Below, piece by piece: positions 38,001 through 47,957 of a stretch of DNA of 64,000 nt. The stretch lies in NCBI GenBank assembly GCA_018292915.2, contig JACVVK020000327.1, forward strand, positions 437,501 through 501,500, given 5' to 3'. The DNA is from Batillaria attramentaria. Lineage: Eukaryota > Mollusca > Gastropoda > Batillariidae. A program made the translations under genes and the position numbers. The number at the start of each line of letters is the position of its first letter. Position 1 is the first letter of the stretch. The notes beneath the pieces are model-generated. The model was not told where the DNA came from. It made no database searches and was given only the letters and a program-made list of their open reading frames with translations.

Positions 38001-41000
38001 GCATGAAATTAATTAAGGAAATCAAAGAATTGTTTTAACTCAATACCTGTACAGAGTAAACCTGGAAAGATTTAAAATTCATGCCAAAATTCAACAGCCT
38101 CAGCAGACACTTACCCCAAAGGTTAACAAGTTTTGGATGAATGTTTTGCTCTTTGGAAAAAAACAAAGAAGGGGAAAAACAAATAAAAAGGAAAGAATCA
38201 TGTAACAGTTATGATATACAGGCAGTGATCATTTTCTGCTCATCTTCCTTTTTCTCCCCTGTTATTGTATCTCCCTCTCAGCTTCCCTGTAAGTCAAGGC
38301 TCATTCTTTTCTAAGCACCTCTCACATTTTACTTGGGAAAAAAAAACCAACCAAAAAACACCCTGTTGTGATTTCAGTCATGCATGATTCCACTCAAACC
38401 GCTGGGCACCCTGTTTACTCACTATGAATGTTGTCCTTCTGGCCGTCACTGACAAACGCTACAAGCAAGGGCACAACTCAGTCACTGATGGTCAGGTCTA
38501 CAGGAAAGCGTTCTCTCTAATTAAACTATGTACATGTATGTACTACAAACCTGTATACTTAGTAGCCTATCATACTGTTGTGTGATGGATGCAGAACTAA
38601 TCGATTAGCCAAATGAGGTTACAAGTAGATGGATTTGGATCTTTCTACTGCCGAGATCTAAAGTTTGGATCGAAGCATATTAACACTCTAAAATTACGTC
38701 TGCAAGATATACATTGTACTGTAATAATTATTTTAAAAAAACAAAGTCTGTTTGAGTTCCTCATTTGCTCACTAAATAGTAATAAAAGCACAAAAAAAAA
38801 ATGGAAAATGCAAATTAGAGTTGTTCTGAAATTCTAATGGGGGGGAGGGGGGGGGGGCGGAATGAAGGGGCAAACCACACTTCTCAAGAAAAATTTACCT
38901 CAAGATTAAGTCTGTCTACACCTTACCAATCCATGTTTCAATATTTTGAAATGGCTCTTCAATCATCTTCAATCTTCTAATCAGCAGTTCCAATTTTATC
39001 CCCCCCCCCCCAAAAAAAAAAAAAAAAAAAAAATTACACAGAGAATAGCCCCAAGGAAACTGGAAATAGTATGGCTAGGAAGAAAACATTGGAGGAAACC
39101 AATCAAAGAAACATACATTACAACAGTCTGTCTCACAAAATTATTCAACAGTATAAAGACAGGAAAATACAAACCGGAAGAGGGAATTTCAAACGAATAA
39201 CACATAATCATAAACATCAATCGTTTGATTTGACCAGAGTTTGGTTTTGTTCTTTATGACCAGAAAAAGTCACAACGCAAACTTCAGGACAAGAACCGTG
39301 CTAAGACAACGCATGCCAGAGTTCTGCGGTCTTTCACTTGATGTGACAAAAGTTGAAAAGTGGTGTCACACATCATGCATGAAGATAACATGAAACGTGG
39401 CTTTCAATCCGTGCTCAAAGACTGAAACGGGACAGATCCAGTTTGGCTTAGAGAATGCAGGGCTGGGGAAAGGGAGTGGCGGAAGGAACTACAGTGTACA
39501 TATTATGCAAAGACTACATTCTGGAAATGTAATCAAAGCAAAGCATGTATAATAATTATGTGCGCTTTCATTCACAATAACAAAAGGAGCTCTGTGTGAT
39601 GTATGATTTGAACAAGGGAAAGAGAAGGGTGATACTACATGTAATGTATCTGACGGAGCTTTCTCTCCATCAAGAAGTCTTACTTTTCTCAGAAAACAGA
39701 TCGCTGCAGTCCTCATCATTCTCTGAAAAGTTTTCACCATAGGGTTTGTCAGACTACAACGCCAACACACACCAAACTACAAACTGCCTTTGAAACCTCA
39801 TGAAGTATATGATGTAGGGACATGCAATGGTTTGCACACAAGGGGATGCACCAAAGCGAAAGCTTATGCATAGCCATTCATATTAGCCACTGAATGTTTC
39901 ACTGCACACGGGATAATTTAGATTTCCTTCATGCACAAATATCTGACCAAGACTAGCATTTTCTTAATATACACATGTATGGATATGTCTCATGCTTCAC
40001 TTCACATGCACAGCACTCATCACTTGCCGATTGCGGGTGGCGGCACAAAACCTAAACTGGGATCTGTGGAAAACAACTAGTGCATTGAAGACTGGTCCTG
40101 AAGAAGGCTTACATATTGATGAAAAATTAATATCACCGGGTGTTATGTTGCCTCTTTTATAATTTGTTTTCCCAGATGATTCACAAGGAGATTCATGACT
40201 GCAGAAAAGTGGTCAGCCTCAACATCTGCCTTTAAGATTTCAGAAAACAACCCATCTTCTTTTCTGACAAACAACAACAACAAAAACAACAACAACAAAA
40301 CGCTGCACGAGAAAAAAGTAGAAGAAAAAAGCCCAACTGATGTATAGTCCTGCGTTTCCTCTCTCCTTTCAAAATGTTAAATTGGAACCCCTGTCCGTAA
40401 AAAATGATCAAGTACATATTTCAAAGATTCCCAAATGAAGCGTAACACTGGTCTGCTGACAGAAAAAGCAGAAATTCCTGCACCACAGGCATACAGCATG
40501 AGAAAAAACTACTTTGAGTTTTACACCACAAGTCATAAGGGGCAAAATTTGTTTGTATAGACAGCAAATGCCTGCCCAAAGATTTGATAATGTGATCAAC
40601 ACCAATGCTTACTTTTCTCAGGCAGGTTGTACAAGACGATGCTGAAGGTGGCTGTGGCAGGGTCCTGGAAAGCAACGCACAGACTGGACTTGATGGTGGA
40701 CATGTAGGCTGGGGTGTGCGCACAATAGAATGACATCAGGGGTGCCAGGGCCTCCTCCGCAAACGGGTACAACCGCCAGACTTTGATAATGTTGTCTGGA
40801 TAAAGGAGAGAGTCAGGACCTCTACTTGCGGCATAGTGCAATCATACACAAAAGGAAGACACAAATGTACACATGCACACACTTACAGCAAATTGGCATC
40901 GTCAATGCATTCTGGAGTAAGTGTAGTTTGAGAATAATGCAGAAAACGTGCACATATCATCCTGAGCTATTCCCATGTTCCAGTCATGCCAAAATTCATC

Positions 41001-44000
41001 CTTTTCCATGCACTGACTTATAGACTCACCCATGCCCGCTGATATCAGTTGATCCAGTTTTGAGTTGGCAATCATGTTGAGGACACCTTTACTGCCATGA
41101 GCCTGATACAATGTAAAAGCAAGGACATCTATGACAAACAAGATACAGTCCTCAGCCTGGGGACAAACAGACACTGAGAACTGGAGTCCCCCATTCAGTG
41201 GCTACCCTGAAATAACACTGTTCCATCAGATCGGCCCATCTCATCCTCTACTTATATGCTCAGTGTGGATAAAAGTTTGAAACCAGAAAAAGAAATAGCC
41301 CCACTGTTCTGCAACTCATGCATTTCAATTTGTTGATTCCCTTTGCTAATCCTGAATGTGGGTTGTCCCTAAACAACCAAAGTATCATTAGGAAAAAAAA
41401 AATAATTAAAACCCCTCCAAACGCTAGCATCTACCCCCGGTAGTTATCAATTCATGACGTAAGTCTCACCTCAACCTTGAAGTCAACAGCGCCACTGTCC
41501 CAGTTGTAGACACAGATGTAGCCATCCTTGCGGCCACCAAGCAGCAGCGTGCGGTTCCGAGAGTCGGACATTTTGCCGACTGACTTTGTGGCTACACTAC
41601 GTTTCTTGGCCGCCCACAAATTTCCTCCGTCGGCCACATCCACCACATACTCATACACCAGCAGATAGTTGCACACCTCTGTACACCCAACCCAGATGGC
41701 CGTGAAATTGAAATATATATAAGCACAGGTCACAATGGAACTCTAGTATCACAGTACTGCATTTATATCCTTTGATACAAATACGGTAGACATTTTTAAT
41801 GTTGCAAAGTTAAATGCAACTTTGGAGATTTAGATGTTGCTTTAGAGATATCGTCAAGTGTCTTGCTATAAAAAAAAAAAAAATCTACGGAATGAAAGAG
41901 ATGTCTTTTTCCTCCTCATCCACTATACATCAGTGTTCCCTGTGATTTGAAAATACAAGGGTCCCTGGGACCCTCTCTCCATGTTTTTGAGGGTCCGTTC
42001 GTAAAATTTTGAGGGTCCATGGTCTTTTGGTTATAAAAAGTCTGAAAGTCAAAACCATTTATTGTTGTTGTTTACAAAACTGTTCATGTAAGAGAGATGT
42101 ATGAGAATTGTAGCGTGTCAGCCATAGCAAATCAGCAAGGCAAGGAACCTGCACTCTTACCAAACAGAGCAAATTATGACTGGACAAAAAGTGTCCCAGA
42201 GTGCTTATGCCAATCAGATTCTGTCTTCTATGCGCAATGGCTCAGCGGAAATGTGATGCTGAAAGTGCCTGATGCTAGTGACAGATCACTTTTTGTTCAT
42301 CAAGTTTCCGGGAGAATGTTGGAAAGTTCTGTTTGTCACAGCGAGACCAAAACCATGCGTCCCTTGTGACGCGCTGGTCTCAAATCTGTGCGTCAATTTA
42401 AGAGTTTTGTGTGTATAAATACGCACACCTGTGCATAATCGGGAACACTGATACACGTCTATTTAATGCTGATCATATCTGAGGGTCTGAATTCAAAGTG
42501 AGCACACTAGCCGTGAGAAAGTGGCTGTAACAGTGTCAGCAGGGTGAAACAAATTCAACTTTGATTCATCCCAAGGTATCTTTCTGACTGCTAACACCAA
42601 ATCGTGCAAGATGGGGTGACTAAAAGGGTCTACCATAGTTATCACACTGGCTTGTTGACTATTATGGCATGTTAAAATTAAAATTAAAATTTGAGTCTTC
42701 TGGCTTTCTCTTCCTAAAACTGGCTTTTTCTGGAAACTTGGGTAACATTTTCGTTTAGGCCAACACCCAGACAGGCCAGGAGCAAGGTTACCAGATTAAT
42801 AGTGGAAAGTCTGAAAGACATGAACTGGCCTCAGCCCCAAAGACCTCATAATGAAGAGGGTTTTATGTAGGATCGAATTTACTTTATGCCCTAGCAGATG
42901 ATTTCCCGCAATAATTAATAAAGATGCATGTACAGTGGTGAACTGAACTGACTGAAAGAGTTCTACATTTGCTGAAAATAAACCACTTCTGTAGAATGTT
43001 TCCCTACTGTATAAACTCCACGCTCATTCTCATAATACTCACACACTGACATTAACTGTGTTGTAAATGTATTCAGTGTTGGGAACACCTTCGTTCATTA
43101 ATCACACGCTAGCAGTCTATTAACACACAACACCACCAACACCTGTTACCAGTGCTGTAAACAAAGCCCCTAGCAAATGAACGATTCTGTGTAACACAGC
43201 ATACACAACCACACCGTCCCACACCTGTGAATTTAGTTTCTTGTGCTTGTGATACGCATCCAAAATTAAATACGTGTACTTAAATCTTGGTTAAACACGC
43301 CATCTAGGTGAACACACAGACACGTGCAACTGTCGACTTATGCACGAAGTACATGTGCATACATGGCATCACAAACCTAAGCAACCTCTTGCCCTTGCTA
43401 GTGTTACATAATTCAAAAGCAGAACGCATTTATTGACCAACACAGAATGCGTACTACACTGTCAGATGTGCTGTGCATCTGGGGTGTACATACATGCATG
43501 TATCATATTAATAAAAAACGTTTGCGTGCGTTGCGCATGGTTCATTAACATTATGTTAACAGCTCGAGAGAAAAAGAAATAGCTCATGGATCATCTGATA
43601 TTTAAGAATCTGACTTAAATAACACATTAGGCCTGGCTTAGAATATCAGGTACAGCAGTGAAAAGAAAAGAAGACCCCCCACCCCCCCACCACCACCACC
43701 ATTAAATGATCAATATCAACACTGGGCAAAAGGTTGCTTTTGAAGAAACATGTGGGCAACTTGTATGCATGAAACAAAACTGAGGAGAAAACATGACTGT
43801 ATCTGCACAAAATTAGCACTCACATAACATCTGACAGCAAATGAATCCATTATTAGGCATACTTATTCAATTTTTCCCCCCTACCAAAAATGTCTCTTCT
43901 AGAAATAATGTATCATTTCCCATCCCAGTCCTTATTCTGCAATGGCCTTCTACAGGCAATAGCTATACATGTGCATTCAGAACTTGCGACCACTGGGTCC

Positions 44001-46774
44001 TTCACAAAATGGACTAGCATTCATTGCACTGGTAGCAAAAACCCTGTACCAAACAGCAAAAGCACACACTGTCCAGTTGGTGGTGTCTGAACAATCAGTG
44101 ACAACTGATGCCTAAAATAACACCAGTAGTTAGCATTAAAATCACATCACTCCAAACTCCACACAGTGACTGACCTCTGAAGGATGGGCACTTCCACCTT
44201 GCCATCACTTTACAGGGGTTCACGTCCGTACGGGATTTGATGATGTCACCATTACCCACCACAGTGAACATGGTATCTGGTTTTGCAGAGAGAAAAGAAA
44301 ATTTGAGCCACCACGGCGATGGATGAACATCTAAAGAACAATAAAAGGTGGGGGGAGCGGTGGTCTAATAGGTAGGACGTCAGATTTAGCCGCTGCGCTA
44401 CTGAACGACCGTCACCAATGTCATGGCGATGAAGCGTGGGTTCAAGCCCAGGTCGAGCTTGTGATATGTGATAACGGTTTTTCCTGGCTACCGGGCTGCT
44501 CATCGGGGGTTCTCTCTGGGTTATCCGGTTTTCCTCCCCCAGCAAAATTGTAAAAAAATATAGGATAGGTATTGGGTGGCGCTGCACCGTGGCGACGCGC
44601 TTCCCCTGGGGGAAGCAGCCCGAATTTCCCGAAAGGGATAATAAAGTAGTTAAAAAACAAAAAAAAAAAAACGCTCTGTTTCTAAAAACTCAACCTGCCT
44701 CTTACTTGTAGTTTAGGAGAGGGACCGGGGGATGTTGGGGCGGAGGCGTGTTGGGGGAAAGCAACTGGGATTCCATGGATGTTAAGAGTTGTTGCGGGAG
44801 AAACCAACAATACACTAATCATGATTCTTGTGAGTGAATGCATTAAGAAACCAAATTTCACCATGAAAATCTTTCCAGCTCTTTTAAGACTGCCAAAGGC
44901 ATTTCAGAAGTTTCTTGTTACAGGGAAAGAAGAAAACTGACAATGAAAGATATATGCAAGAGTTTCAACACTAAAATTCTATATTAAAAAAAAACCCCTT
45001 ACTTTCAGCAATAGCATAAGCAGCGTCAATGAGTCCTGCTGCAGGGGGCATCAACAGTGTTGTGATGACATCACCAGTAGGGGGCGACACTATCCGGACG
45101 CTGGAGTCCCGGCACAGTAACACAGCTCGCACTGGGTGCATCGGGTGGGTGGTCAGTTTGATGCTGTTCACACGGTGACTGAATGCAAACAAGCAGGTCA
45201 ACGTCACTGACAGCACTGTAAGTCATTATCTGAAAATTTTAGCAACAACATCAAGTCCTCCTGATGACCAGGTGAAAGACCATTTCAGCACAATTGCAGC
45301 GACAGTTGAACTCTCAGAGGCATGTGTAAAACCACAGGGCAAGTGCACTTTGCTAGTTTTCATCTTTACCAGAATTGGCACACCAGCATAGCTGATACAT
45401 GTACATGTGTTTCAAACTACAGTGCCATGCTGCTTGTGACAGAGTAAGTAGTGTGCACTGTTCCAAGCAACACATATCCAACAAACACTCTCGCCAACAC
45501 TATACAGACGATTCAAGAAGTAGCTCGGAAACAAAAAGCATGGTAACTCGTCACTGACCCAACATTGGTGTGTATGTGGTAGAGATGCTGTAGTCGCCAC
45601 AAGTCCACTTTTTTGCCAGAGAACGTGCAGAAGACGTCATACTTGATGGAAGTATACAGGCCCTGCACTGGTTCTGCAATTGACGTCCTGAGAAGACAAA
45701 TTAAAATAAAAAACAAAACAAAAAACGAAACAGACTGAGTCTCAAAAGGAAGGTGTCATACTACCAGAAATACAAACCACTGGTACAGTGCATAGCTCAT
45801 ACCACGAGGCCAAAATTCAAAAACACAAAACTGGGTGATGATATGCTGTAACATTGCAATAAGTATGTCTGCCACCAGGCAAAAGGTACAGAGTGCCTCT
45901 TGCTAAAAAGGAAAACCCTAAAGAATTCTTTCATTCTCAGTGCTATTTAATACCGGAATGACAAGGAATGACGAATACTACTGCGTTGAGATGTTATTAC
46001 TGTATACTGGAGTGTCAAAGTCAAGTCTCCCGAAGTGGGACACTACAGTAAACTGTTCATAACATCAATCTGAAAGTCTGCCCCATAGGGGTGAGCTGTG
46101 GCTTGAGCATCCAAGTTCAGCAAGTGCGGCACTGTAAAATGGTGCCAGACTGTGGCAAGGCCCTTCCGCTGAGTAAAGGCAAACCAAATTTCCTGAAAGG
46201 GACAGTAAATTAAAAAATCCACAGTTTAAAGAAACGTCTGTTTAGGAGATATCATGTGACTCACTTATCCACTTCATCACAGGTCTCCATGCTCCAGACG
46301 CGAATTGTGCAGTCGGTGGAGGCGGAGATGAAGGATGGGCCGTGTGGGTAGATGGCCAGGGCATTGACTGCTCCACTGTGTCCCACAAACACCATCTTCA
46401 CACACCAGTCACTGTCCCAAACCTTGACTACACACAACAAACCATCTCTGTATATATGTGCATGTATGATGTGTCCCACAAACACCATCTTTACACAGCA
46501 GTGACCTGTGCTGCTTATAGCTTTCAAAACTGAGGGTCACTTTGACCTTCTTTGTCCAATCCAGAGGGTCATTTTGTAAAATCAGGGACATACAGCCCCT
46601 AATCTCTGCGTCAGATTCTGAAATCTCCACTTTAACGACACACATATGCAGGGCTGCCACTTTCTGAGAGACAAAAAGCCTGAAAATTGACCCTCAAAAT
46701 CTGAATGGAAGGAAAGCCAAACTACAGGGAGCCAGTGGAAGGAAGAAAGGACTTTGGCCGAAGAATGTGAAAAG

Positions 46775-46815
<41 letters not shown>

Positions 46816-47905
46816 CGGCGGTCAAGGTCTGTGCTGATAGACACAGACTCACGAGGTTTTTGGCCGGAAAAGCAGGAAAACGACTTTGCCTGGAGAAAGT
46901 GAAAAGCGGGGGGGGGGGGGGGGGGGGGGGCGGAAGTGGTCGGGTGCTGTGCTGATAGGCACAGACTCGCGAGGTTTTTGGCCGGAAAAGCAGGAAAACG
47001 ACTTTGCCTGGAGAAAGTGAAAAGCGGGGGGGGGGGGGGGGGGGGGGGGGGCGGCAGTGGTCGGGTGCTGTGCTGATAGGCACAGACTCGCGAGGTTTTT
47101 GGCCGGAAAAGCAGGAAAACGACTTTGCCTGGAGAAAGTGAAAAGCGGGGGGGGGGGGGGGGGTTAACGTCGCCGAAGAATATGGGGCGCAAAATGCACC
47201 TTACCCGGAAAAGCCGACGGCCCAGCGATAGACACAGACTCGCGATTGTTTTGGCCGGAAAAGCAGGAAAAAGCCGGAGAAGCCGGAAAACGCTTGAAAA
47301 AGCCGGAAACCTCTTCACAGCCGGTTCAAAAAGCACGAAATCCTGCCACAGCAGGAAGAGTGGCAGCCCTGAATATGACAATATGAGGCGCAAAATGCAC
47401 CTTACCCGGTAAGGCCGACGGTCCAGCGATAGACACAGACTCGCGATTATTTCGCCGAAAAAGCCGGAAAAGCCGGAAAAACCGGAAACGGCTTTAAAAA
47501 GCCGGAAAGCTCTTCACAGCCGGTTCAAAAAGCCGGAAATCAGGCCACAGGAGGAAGAGTGGCAGCCCTGCATATGTGAGTAACAAGGAACACTGAGTGA
47601 AAGTGCAATAAGTACAGCGTACTAATTTGATCAATTACTGATCCATACTATACTGCCAAGAAAGACTTTTTACTTTGTCAATCAACAGTTAAAGTGCTGG
47701 AACACAGACAAGCAGACACACGGACCCACCCACACGAACATGTGCGCGTGCACAGACACACGTCTAGACTAGACTTACTGCATCCATCTTGTGCCCCAGT
47801 GATGAGGTATTTCAGTGGGTTGAAGAACGTCAGGGCAGTTATTGTGCGGACATGCAATTCTTTTACATGGTCCACCAGGTGACCATCATACACATTGTAA
47901 ACCTG

Positions 47906-47957
<52 letters not shown>

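Noticed and set aside
40020..40065. Possible micro-exon in intron 12 (NPSLGFVPPPAIG)
   Set aside because: It has an acceptor-like cacag, but the donor is poor and its length would break the phase between exons 12 and 13, which already join well.
42097..42369. 90-codon plus-strand open frame as a new gene
   Set aside because: It lies inside the hAT-like element in intron 9, with no recognised domain, no promoter and no splice context; kept only as part of the element.
46694..47393. Proline-rich minus-strand frames up to 223 codons
   Set aside because: Proline runs are the reading of long G homopolymers in a repeat array within intron 5; several frames are open at once.
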